From contig NZ_BCWY01000037.1 in NCBI RefSeq assembly GCF_001894825.1, positions 1-64,000 of the forward strand: a stretch of DNA of 64,000 bases, written 5' to 3'. The notes under the pieces were generated by a model that worked only from the letters and a program-made list of their open reading frames with translations, did not search any database and was not told the origin of the DNA. The position numbers and the translations under genes are program-made. This DNA is from Rhodococcus jostii NBRC 16295 (GTDB lineage Bacteria; Actinomycetota; Actinomycetes; Mycobacteriales; Mycobacteriaceae). Below, piece by piece: positions 38,886 through 45,673 of the stretch. Position 1 is the first letter of the stretch, and the number at the start of each line of letters is the position of its first letter.

Positions 38886-40769
38886 CTATGTCCTCCGCGC
38901 CTCGTGCCGGGCGAGTTCGGCGAGGATCCGCTCGACGAGGTCCTCGAGGTCCGCGCCGGTGGTGTCGAACGCGAGGTCGGGGTCCTCGGGGGCCTCGTAC
39001 GGGGCGTCGATTCCGGTGAGGCCGCGGAGTTCGCCGGCCCGCGCGCGGGCGTAGAGCCCCTTCGGGTCGCGTCGCTCGCACTCCTCGACCGGTGTGCTGA
39101 CGTGGATTTCGAGAAACGACAGGTCCGCGGCCTCGTTGAGGGCGCGGGCGATCGCCCGGTCCGACCGGAGCGGCGACACCATCGACGCGATCGCCACCAC
39201 CCCGGCGTCGGCGAACAACCGGGTGAGATGGCCGACGCGCCGGATGTTCTCGGCCCGGTCACCGGGGGAGAACCCGAGATCGTCCGAGATACCGTGCCGC
39301 ACGTTGTCGCCGTCGAGCAGGTACGCGGTCCGCCCGGCGTCGACGAGGGTCCGCTCCAGCGCGACCGCCACCGTCGATTTCCCCGATGCCGGCAGTCCGG
39401 TCAACCAGATCGTGGCGCCCCGCTGCCCGGTCGCGAACCAACGCCGATCCCGCTCCAGCGACGACGGGTGCCACTTGATGTCGCGCCGGGTCTGCTCACC
39501 GGGAACGACTTCCCGGGCCTCGCTGACGGTTCCGGCGCCGACGGTATCGTTGCTCTGCTCGTCGATGAGGATGAACGCGCCGGCGTCGCGATTGGTGACA
39601 TAGGGGTCGGCGAGCACCACCGTGCTCGTCCGCAGCGTGATTCGGCCGATGTCGTTGAGGGCGAGTTCGCTGGGCGAGTCGTGTTCTTCGAGGGTTTCCG
39701 GGTCGAGCCGGGTGTGCAACTCCTGAACCGTGGCGCGCACGGTGCGGCTGGTGTGCTTGAGCGCCACCCGGTCACCTGCCCGCAACGGTGTCTCGCTCAG
39801 CCAGCACACGGTCGCGTCGATTTCGCGGGCGGCGACGGGGGCGGTCGCCGCGGCGGCCGCGCTCACGACGAGGTCGCCGCGGGCCACGTCGAGGTCGTCG
39901 GCGAGTTCGAACGACACCGACAGCGGTGCGACCGCGACGGACCGGTTCGGATCGAGGGTGTCGAGGGCCGTGACCGTGCTGCGGGAACCCGCAGGTAGCA
40001 CCACGACTTCGTCCCCGACCGCGAGGGTGCCGGCGGACAGCCGGCCGGTGTATCGCCGTCGCTGCTCGTCCGTGGGACGCGCGACCCACTGGATCGGCAG
40101 ACGCAGTTCGGACGCGACCGCCGACGGCGCGGCGAGCTCCACCCCCTCGAGATACTCGAGGATTGTGGGCCCGTCGTACCAGGGTGTCGAATCCGACCGC
40201 GTCACGACGTTGTCGCCCCGCGTGGCGGACACCGGGATCACCGTGAGGTCGCGGCCGCCCAGCCGGTGCGCGAGCAGGCCGAGTTCGGATTCGACCTCCT
40301 TGAACCGGGTCTCGTCGAAGTCGACGAGGTCGATCTTGTTGACCACCGCGACCAGGTGCGGCACACCGAGGAGGTCGGCGATCCGGGCGTGGCGGCGGGT
40401 CTGCCGGAGTACGCCGGCGCGTGCGTCCACGAGCAGCACGGCCACATGGGTGTTCGACGCACCGGTGAACATGTTGCGGGTGTACCGCTCGTGCCCCGGC
40501 GTGTCGGCGAGGACGAAACTCCGGGTGGGTGTGGAGAAGAACCGGTACGCCACGTCGATGGTGATGCCCTGCTCACGTTCCGCTCGCAGTCCGTCGGACA
40601 GGGCCGCGAGGTCCGGCTCGCCGTCGGCGTTCGTCACCGCTTCGAGGTGGTCGGTGGGCAGGCTTCCGGTGTCGTGCAGGAGGCGGCCGATGAGGGTGCT
40701 CTTCCCGTCGTCGACGCTGCCCGCGGTGGCGAGTCGCAGCAACTGGCGGGGCCCGCTGGTGGTGGTCAT
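38886..40769 (-). CDS. cysNC: Bifunctional sulfate adenylyltransferase subunit 1/adenylylsulfate kinase
   Basis: A 627-residue fusion that, with CysD, makes adenylyl sulfate (APS) and then phosphorylates it to PAPS. Residues 1-430 are the GTPase CysN: ATAGSVDDGKSTLIGRLLHD, DTPGHERYTRNMFTGAS and VVNKIDLVDFDETRF. From about residue 450 the APS kinase begins: ATIWLTGLPASGKSTVAVAL, the DGDNVRHGISDDLGFSPGDR block and FLEIHVSTPVEECERRDPKG. Starts within the cysD stop (ATGA). It converges on the MurE-like gene with a one-base gap. Its operon begins with a sulfotransferase, so the PAPS is probably for sulfation rather than reduction. Confidence 0.95.
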   Translation of the reverse strand: MTTTSGPRQLLRLATAGSVDDGKSTLIGRLLHDTGSLPTDHLEAVTNADGEPDLAALSDGLRAEREQGITIDVAYRFFSTPTRSFVLADTPGHERYTRNMFTGASNTHVAVLLVDARAGVLRQTRRHARIADLLGVPHLVAVVNKIDLVDFDETRFKEVESELGLLAHRLGGRDLTVIPVSATRGDNVVTRSDSTPWYDGPTILEYLEGVELAAPSAVASELRLPIQWVARPTDEQRRRYTGRLSAGTLAVGDEVVVLPAGSRSTVTALDTLDPNRSVAVAPLSVSFELADDLDVARGDLVVSAAAAATAPVAAREIDATVCWLSETPLRAGDRVALKHTSRTVRATVQELHTRLDPETLEEHDSPSELALNDIGRITLRTSTVVLADPYVTNRDAGAFILIDEQSNDTVGAGTVSEAREVVPGEQTRRDIKWHPSSLERDRRWFATGQRGATIWLTGLPASGKSTVAVALERTLVDAGRTAYLLDGDNVRHGISDDLGFSPGDRAENIRRVGHLTRLFADAGVVAIASMVSPLRSDRAIARALNEAADLSFLEIHVSTPVEECERRDPKGLYARARAGELRGLTGIDAPYEAPEDPDLAFDTTGADLEDLVERILAELARHEARRT

Positions 40770-41698
40770 CAGAAATACCCCTCGCGTTTGCGGTCTTCCA
40801 TCGCGGCAACGGAAGTCCTGTCGTCGGCCCGGGTCTCGCCGCGTTCGGAGACCGTGGCCGCGGCGATCTCGTCGATCACACCGGCGACGTCGCCGGCGTC
40901 GGAACGCACGGCGCCGGTGATCGTCAGGTCCCCGACCGTGCGGTACCGCACTCGGAGCCGTTGCACCAGTTCGTCTTCGGTGGGCAGCGTGTACTCGGAC
41001 AACCCGAGCAGGATGCCGTCGCGCTCGAATACCTGCCGATCGTGCGCGAAGTAGATCGACGGCAGCGCGAGGTTCTCGAGTTCGACGTAGCGCCAGATGT
41101 CGAGTTCGGTCCAGTTGCTGAGCGGGAACACCCGAACCTGTTCGCCCCGGCGAATTCTCCCGTTGTACAACGACCACGGCTCGGGACGCTGGGAGCGAGG
41201 ATCCCACTGCCCGAACTCGTCGCGGAAGCTGAGCACCCGCTCCTTCGCGCGGGCGCGTTCCTCGTCCCGTCGCGCGCCACCGAACGCGGCGTCGAAGCGG
41301 TGTTCCTCCAGGGCGTCGAGCAGCGTCCTGGTCTGCAGCCGGTTCCGGGACGCGCCGGGACCACCCGATTCGGTGACCCGGCCCTTGTCGATCGACTCCT
41401 GCACCGACGCGACGATCAGCCGATGCCCGCCCTCGTCGAGCCTGCGGTCGCGGAACTCGATCACCTCGGGGAAGTTGTGCCCGGTGTCGACGTGCAGGAC
41501 GGGAAACGGCAACGGGGACGGCCGGAACGCCTTCTCGGCGAGCCGCAGCAACACGATCGAGTCCTTGCCTGCGGAGAACAGCAGAACCGGCCGCTCGAGT
41601 TCCGCGACCACCTCGCGGATGATGTGTACGGCCTCCGCCTCCAGCGCGCGGAGTTCGTCCACCCGTGCGGCGGTGTCGGTCGCGCCGAGGGCGGTCAC
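40769..41698 (-). CDS. cysD: Sulfate adenylyltransferase subunit 2, sulfation-linked copy
   Basis: A 309-residue PP-loop ATP sulfurylase catalytic subunit. The PP-loop is RPVLLFSAGKDSIVLLRLAE, followed by HVDTGHNFPEVIEFRD, AFGGARRDEERARAKER and VRVFPLSNWTELDIWRYVE, and ending MEDRKREGYF. Compared with the other CysD in this window (52104-53057), the PP-loop reads SAGKDSIV rather than SGGKDSTV, so the two are old paralogues rather than a recent copy. GTG start overlaps the sulfotransferase stop; its own stop overlaps cysNC. Confidence 0.94.
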   Translation of the reverse strand: MTALGATDTAARVDELRALEAEAVHIIREVVAELERPVLLFSAGKDSIVLLRLAEKAFRPSPLPFPVLHVDTGHNFPEVIEFRDRRLDEGGHRLIVASVQESIDKGRVTESGGPGASRNRLQTRTLLDALEEHRFDAAFGGARRDEERARAKERVLSFRDEFGQWDPRSQRPEPWSLYNGRIRRGEQVRVFPLSNWTELDIWRYVELENLALPSIYFAHDRQVFERDGILLGLSEYTLPTEDELVQRLRVRYRTVGDLTITGAVRSDAGDVAGVIDEIAAATVSERGETRADDRTSVAAMEDRKREGYF

Positions 41699-42498
41699 AG
41701 GGGATATCCGTTCGCCGCGGCCTCGGACCGATAACGCAGGGCCCACTCCTTGGAGCGGCCGTCGCTCTGCCGGTTCAGCGGCGGCGGGGGTGCGAGATCG
41801 GCGTCGAGGCCGAGTTCGACGAGCACCTTCGCCGCCGTCGCCTGCGGGGCTGCGACGAGGTCGTCGAAACCGATGTCGATGTGGTCGAGTCCCTCGGTCT
41901 CGAACCAGTTGCGCCACTGGCGATCTTGATCGCGCAGAATGCGGACGAGGTGCGCGATGCCGCCCGCGTGGTACTCGGCGCCGTCGTGCGGGGCGGGCGG
42001 GGTGGCGTCGTCGCGCCACACCTGAGTCTGCACCGCCCGCCACATCGACACCGCCTGCGCGACGACGTCAGCCCGGAACACATGGATGAAGACGAGGTCG
42101 CGGTCCAGGATGTCGTCGAGGGCGGACCGCAGGTCGTCGCCGGACCGGTCCGTGAGGCCGGCGGCACGGTCGAGGACGAGCGGCACCTGGTTCCACATCA
42201 GCTTTCCGCCCCACACGCCGTTGGGGGTGCGCCCGAGGCTCAGCAGTTGATCGCGCCACTGTTCGGACGTCCGGGTGTCGGCCGTTCCGGGTTCGAGCGG
42301 GGCGAGCCGCGAGAGCACCGTCTCGTCGGTGACGCCGTCGAACCACTGCCGCGGTTGCGGTGATCGGCTGGTGGACGGCAGGTACTGGAAGAACTCTTCG
42401 GGGTTGCCGGCCACGGTGGTGGCGCGTAGGGATTCGACGAGCAGGGTGCTGCCGCTGCGCTGAGACGCGCAGACGAGATATGAGCGTGGCTCCGACAT
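41695..42498 (-). CDS. stf0: Stf0-family sulfotransferase
   Basis: A 267-residue PAPS-dependent sulfotransferase. The 5'-phosphosulfate loop is SYLVCASQRSGSTLLVESLR at the N-terminus, and NGVWGGKLMWNQVPLVL is a Stf0 signature. Mycobacterial Stf0 has the same length and sulfates trehalose at the 2 position, the first step to sulfolipid-1. Here the acceptor may also be trehalose, which corynebacteria and rhodococci make in quantity, but this is inference. It heads an operon with cysD and cysNC that supplies its PAPS. The ATG lies seven bases after a TATAGT hexamer, without a ribosome site, so it is probably leaderless. Confidence 0.88.
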   Translation of the reverse strand: MSEPRSYLVCASQRSGSTLLVESLRATTVAGNPEEFFQYLPSTSRSPQPRQWFDGVTDETVLSRLAPLEPGTADTRTSEQWRDQLLSLGRTPNGVWGGKLMWNQVPLVLDRAAGLTDRSGDDLRSALDDILDRDLVFIHVFRADVVAQAVSMWRAVQTQVWRDDATPPAPHDGAEYHAGGIAHLVRILRDQDRQWRNWFETEGLDHIDIGFDDLVAAPQATAAKVLVELGLDADLAPPPPLNRQSDGRSKEWALRYRSEAAANGYPL

Positions 42499-42505
42499 GC
42501 CGGAA

Positions 42506-42533
42506 ACTATAAACGCGAAATCGGGTGCCGCAA
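42506..42533 (-). promoter_or_regulatory. Leaderless promoter of the stf0-cysD-cysNC operon
   Basis: On the minus strand TTGCGG (42533-42528), 16 bases, TATAGT (42511-42506), seven bases, then the stf0 ATG. The spacing puts the transcription start on the start codon. Confidence 0.65.
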
Positions 42534-42746
42534 TCGGGGGGAAATCTAATTATCGTGATCGAAACACTTGATTATTCTGCGGCGTATGTATTTGTCGGAT
42601 TTGTTTCGCCTCATTTTCTATTTACGCTGTTCACAATGGTTTTCCGGCAGCGGAATGCGACGCCGCTCCTCGCTGGGGAAATGGCGAAGCGGTGTGGGAA
42701 TTCGAATCAGGCTGATTTCAAACGGGACGGGCGAATGGGGGAGGAT
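42534..42746. other. AT-rich intergenic region upstream of stf0
   Basis: A gene-free stretch between two minus-strand genes. Bases from about 42540 to 42670 are far richer in A and T than the rest of the window, with runs such as TTTGTTTCGCCTCATTTTC. No ORF, Cys leader or strong hairpin was found. It could act as an upstream activating region or a nucleoid-protein site. Confidence 0.6.
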
Positions 42747-43622
42747 TCAGCCCTTGCGGCAAATGAGCACCGGGCACCGCGCGTGGTGGATGAGGCTCTG
42801 GCTCGTCGAGCCCACGATCGACGCGGTGAACGGATTCCGCCCGTGACTGCCGACGGCGATCAACTGCGCCCCGAACGAGTACTCGAGAAGCACCTTCATC
42901 GGCCCGCCGCGCTCGAGGCAGCGGGTGACCTCGACATCGGGATACTTCTCGCGCCACCCCGCGAGACTCTCGGCGAGCCACGCTTCCTCGTGCTGCACCA
43001 GATCGGACCAGTCGGTGAAGCGCCTTTCCTCCGAGTACCACGCCCCGAGGGTGGAGTGCTCGGCCCAGGTGTGGACCGCGACGAGGGGAACCCCGAAGAA
43101 CGCCGCGAACTCGAACGCATGGGCAACGGCCATGTCGCTCAGTTCGCTTCCGTCTACACCGACCACGACGGGCCGGCTTTCGCTGACCTCGTGGCCCTGG
43201 ATGCCGCGCCACACGACCACGGGGCATTCGGCGCGATTCGACACGCGCACGACATCGGAACCGGCAACCACCGATTTCATCTCACTCGTCGCCGCGGGCC
43301 CGAGCACCAGCATGCGGGCCGTCTTGGACAGTTCCACCAACGCGTGGGCGGGCGGGCCGGGATGGGTGCTCCGCTCCACCTCGAGGTCTCGCTGCCCGTT
43401 CAGAACCGCCTTTTCGGCTGCGTCGAGCATCTTGTCGACCTCGGGGTCACCGTCGGTGCTGCCGCCGCCACGGGAATTCGGATGCTTCGGTAGCACGTGG
43501 ACGAGGCGAAGCGGCTCCTCGAACCGCCTCGCAGCGGATGCGGCCCACGACGCCGCCTCCAGAGCGCCGTCAGAACCGTCGATACCTGCCACGATCCCGC
43601 GTCGAATCCGTTCTGTGGTCAT
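42747..43622 (-). CDS. Tandem universal stress protein
   Basis: A 291-residue cytoplasmic protein of two UspA domains. The first runs from IVAGIDGSDGALEAASWAAS to PVVVWRGI, and the second from PVVVGVDGSELSDMAVAHAF to CPVLICRKG. The second domain keeps the ATP-binding GSHGRNPFTASIVGSTSQSL, equivalent to G-2x-G-9x-G(S/T). The first ends AGSDVVRVSNRAECPVVVW, a more degenerate loop. The ATG at 43622 follows GAGGAG; an earlier start would add seven residues. Such proteins in mycobacteria respond to hypoxia or redox stress. It lies upstream of, and divergent from, the ECF sigma gene. Confidence 0.92.
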   Translation of the reverse strand: MTTERIRRGIVAGIDGSDGALEAASWAASAARRFEEPLRLVHVLPKHPNSRGGGSTDGDPEVDKMLDAAEKAVLNGQRDLEVERSTHPGPPAHALVELSKTARMLVLGPAATSEMKSVVAGSDVVRVSNRAECPVVVWRGIQGHEVSESRPVVVGVDGSELSDMAVAHAFEFAAFFGVPLVAVHTWAEHSTLGAWYSEERRFTDWSDLVQHEEAWLAESLAGWREKYPDVEVTRCLERGGPMKVLLEYSFGAQLIAVGSHGRNPFTASIVGSTSQSLIHHARCPVLICRKG

Positions 43623-43743
43623 GGGGGTGCTCCTCACCTCCATTCCAGTTTGATCCAGGACGGCGCCGGCGCGCCAGAGGCAAATCGTCGATCACCTCGG
43701 AGGCGTGTTTCACCTGGGGTTTTCCGGTGTTTCGGCCGCACGG

Positions 43744-43771
43744 TGAACCGGAAACGCGGTTGTACCGTGTG
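43744..43771 (+). promoter_or_regulatory. SigL-type promoter of the ECF sigma operon
   Basis: TGAACC (43744-43749), 16 bases, CGTGTG (43766-43771). This matches the pattern recognised by mycobacterial SigL and implies autoregulation. The ATG of the sigma gene is 22 bases further on, with GGGAGGTGG between. The identical arrangement occurs at 45588-45615. Confidence 0.72.
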
Positions 43772-43793
43772 TACAGCTGGGAGGTGGTGACCG

Positions 43794-44300
43794 ATGCCGG
43801 ATGCCCAGACGGAGCTCATGCATGCCCTGTACGAGGAGCATGCCCCCGCAGTGTGGAGGTATGCCCTGAGGTTGACCGGCGACCGTGCCCGCGCCGAGGA
43901 CATCGTGCAGGAAGTGCTGCTGCGAGCCTGGAAGCATCCGAACGTGCTCGACCAATCGGAATCGTCGGCGCGGGCCTGGCTGTTCACCGTCGCCCGGAAC
44001 CTCGTGTTCGACGAGCACCGCAGCGCCCGCTCCCAACGGGAGATCGGTATGAGCTCGACACCCGAACGCGCCGCTCCCGACAGTTCGGACGGTGCGCTCG
44101 ACGCCTGGATGATGGGCGACGCGCTCGCCCGGCTGAGTCCCGACCACCGCGCGGTGCTCGTGCTCGGTTACTACCGGGGAATGTCGACGCATCAGATCGC
44201 GGGCGAACTCGGGATACCGGAAGGAACGGTGAAATCCCGCATGCATTACGGATTGCGGGCCCTTCGATTGGCTCTGCAGGAAATGGGGGTGACCCGATGA
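43794..44300 (+). CDS. sigL: ECF RNA polymerase sigma factor, SigL-like
   Basis: A 168-residue group 4 sigma factor. Region 2 spans HALYEEHAPAVWRYALRLTG and DRARAEDIVQEVLLRAWKHP, and includes the RAWLFTVARNLVFDEHRS segment for -10 recognition. Region 4 is ALARLSPDHRAVLVLGYYRG then MSTHQIAGELGIPEGTVKSR, its helix-turn-helix. The GYYRGMSTHQIA wording, the neighbouring zinc-type anti-sigma factor and the promoter upstream all point to the SigL family. The stop overlaps the anti-sigma start (ATGA), so the two proteins are made in step. Likely senses envelope or thiol redox stress. Confidence 0.9.
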   Translation: MPDAQTELMHALYEEHAPAVWRYALRLTGDRARAEDIVQEVLLRAWKHPNVLDQSESSARAWLFTVARNLVFDEHRSARSQREIGMSSTPERAAPDSSDGALDAWMMGDALARLSPDHRAVLVLGYYRGMSTHQIAGELGIPEGTVKSRMHYGLRALRLALQEMGVTR

Positions 44301-45055
44301 CGTTCGACGGCTTCGAGTCGCACGAGGATCCCTACGTCCGTTGGGACGCGGCGTACGTGCTGGGGGCGATGTCGCCCGGCGATCGGCGCGAATACGAGGC
44401 GCACCTGGCGCACTGCGCACAGTGCTCGCAGGCTGTGTCCGAACTGGCGGGCATGCCCGGACTGCTGGCCCTCATCACACCGGAGGAGGCGTTCGGCACG
44501 CTGCCCGGGAACGACGCGCACGAGGACGAGGAGACCCCCGCACCCCGTGTGCTGACCCAACTGGTGGGCACGGTGCAGCGGCGCCGACGCCGCCGGCGCG
44601 CGGCGGTGGCACTCGCCGCCGCGGCCGCCGTGGTGGCCGTCGCCGTTCCCGCCGGGGTGCTGGCGACGCAGGACCGGACCCCGGCCACTTCCGCGACGGC
44701 CTTGCCCGCCCCGGACCCCGCGAACACCATCGACGCGGTGTTCACACCCGTGGTTCCGACCACGATCACCGCGAGCGCATCCGTCGCGTCGACGTCCTGG
44801 GGCACGGTCGTCTTCGTCGAATGCTCCTACCGGGAGACGTGGCCCGGCGACGGTCGGTACGGCGCCGCCACCGAGGAGTATGCGTTGACCGTCACCGACC
44901 GCGCCGGAGCCGTCACGATTCTGGCCACCTGGACCGGCGAGGCCGGCCGGACGGTGCGGCCCACCGCCACCACCAGCCTGCCCGTCGACTCGATCGCGAG
45001 CATCGACGTGCGATCCGCGGACGATCATCAGGTACTGCTGACCACGACGCTGTGA
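44297..45055 (+). CDS. rslA: Zinc-type anti-sigma factor, RslA-like
   Basis: A 252-residue membrane protein that should hold the ECF sigma factor inactive. The cytoplasmic zinc anti-sigma domain has the H-x3-C-x2-C motif in YEAHLAHCAQCSQAV near residue 38. A basic stretch RRRRRRRA precedes one membrane helix (AVALAAAAAVVAVAVPAGVL) near residue 105. The outside domain of about 125 residues has a single Cys (VVFVECSYRETWPGDG), different from the zinc cysteines. Mycobacterial RslA releases SigL when its Cys pair is oxidised, and the same is expected here. Confidence 0.9.
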   Translation: MTFDGFESHEDPYVRWDAAYVLGAMSPGDRREYEAHLAHCAQCSQAVSELAGMPGLLALITPEEAFGTLPGNDAHEDEETPAPRVLTQLVGTVQRRRRRRRAAVALAAAAAVVAVAVPAGVLATQDRTPATSATALPAPDPANTIDAVFTPVVPTTITASASVASTSWGTVVFVECSYRETWPGDGRYGAATEEYALTVTDRAGAVTILATWTGEAGRTVRPTATTSLPVDSIASIDVRSADDHQVLLTTTL

Positions 45056-45068
45056 GCGACCGCCGGAA

Positions 45069-45093
45069 AGCCCCGGCCGAGGGGGCTGGGGCT
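45069..45093 (+). terminator. GC-rich hairpin after the anti-sigma gene
   Basis: AGCCCC at 45069 can pair with GGGGCT at 45082 or 45088. It lies in the 64-base gap between the anti-sigma stop and the converging cupredoxin stop. No U-run follows. Confidence 0.35.
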
Positions 45094-45119
45094 CTGTGGG
45101 GGCAGGTATGGGCAGCCGG

Positions 45120-45518
45120 TCAGCCGACGACCAGGGCGGCGTGCATGGTCGGGTGATACGTGCAGTGGAACGCGTAGGTCCCCGGCGTCGACGGCACGGT
45201 GAGGGTGGCGGTTCCGCCGCCCTCGATCTCGACGTCGAAAGCCCCCGCCGCGTCCGCGGTCACGGTGTGTTCCGCGGTGTCGTCGTTGCGAACGGTGATC
45301 CGATCGCCGGGCGGCACCCTCGCGGGAACGGAGAAGGCGAACCCCGCGATCACTATCTCGTTCGGGGCTGCGGCTGCGGCAACTCCGGGCGCGGGCGTCG
45401 TCCCGGCCATGGTCATGTCTGCCGACGTGGTTGTCGTGGCGCCGTCGTTGCTACAGGCGGTGAGTGCGCAGGCGGCCACGAACACCGACGCGAGGAGAGG
45501 TGTTGTCCAGGGTTTCAT
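45120..45518 (-). CDS. Cupredoxin-like lipoprotein
   Basis: A 132-residue secreted copper-type protein. The lipoprotein signal MKPWTTPLLASVFVAACALT precedes ACSNDG, with lipidation at that Cys. A Thr/Ala linker leads to a cupredoxin beta-sandwich. The copper ligands are visible: His in NDDTAEHTVTAD, then Cys, His and Met in YAFHCTYHPTMHAAL. GGAGAGAG precedes the ATG at 45518. It converges on the anti-sigma gene and is divergent from the ThDP-enzyme operon. It may carry electrons or bind copper at the cell surface; a link to the redox-sensing sigma system is plausible but unproved. Confidence 0.88.
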   Translation of the reverse strand: MKPWTTPLLASVFVAACALTACSNDGATTTTSADMTMAGTTPAPGVAAAAAPNEIVIAGFAFSVPARVPPGDRITVRNDDTAEHTVTADAAGAFDVEIEGGGTATLTVPSTPGTYAFHCTYHPTMHAALVVG

Positions 45519-45587
45519 ACTCTCTCCACGGTTCACCGCCGTGTTTCGTTCATCGCGAACGTTCCCGGAAAAATGTTCTGCCACCGG

Positions 45588-45615
45588 TGAACCCGACCGG
45601 CACGCCGTTCGTGTG
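45588..45615 (+). promoter_or_regulatory. SigL-type promoter of the biosynthetic operon
   Basis: TGAACC (45588-45593), 16 bases, CGTGTG (45610-45615), the same hexamers and spacing as upstream of the sigma gene. The first codon of the ThDP enzyme is 58 bases downstream. Confidence 0.72.
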
Positions 45616-45673
45616 TATATCCAGTGGGCGGCCGCAGGTCGCCCCGACCGATCCACGACACGGGGGTCTGCCG

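Noticed and set aside
45519-45587. A SigL-type promoter for the cupredoxin on the minus strand
   Set aside because: A TGAACC occurs on the minus strand at 45535-45530, but a -10 at proper spacing would fall at or inside the start codon and no CGTGTG is there.
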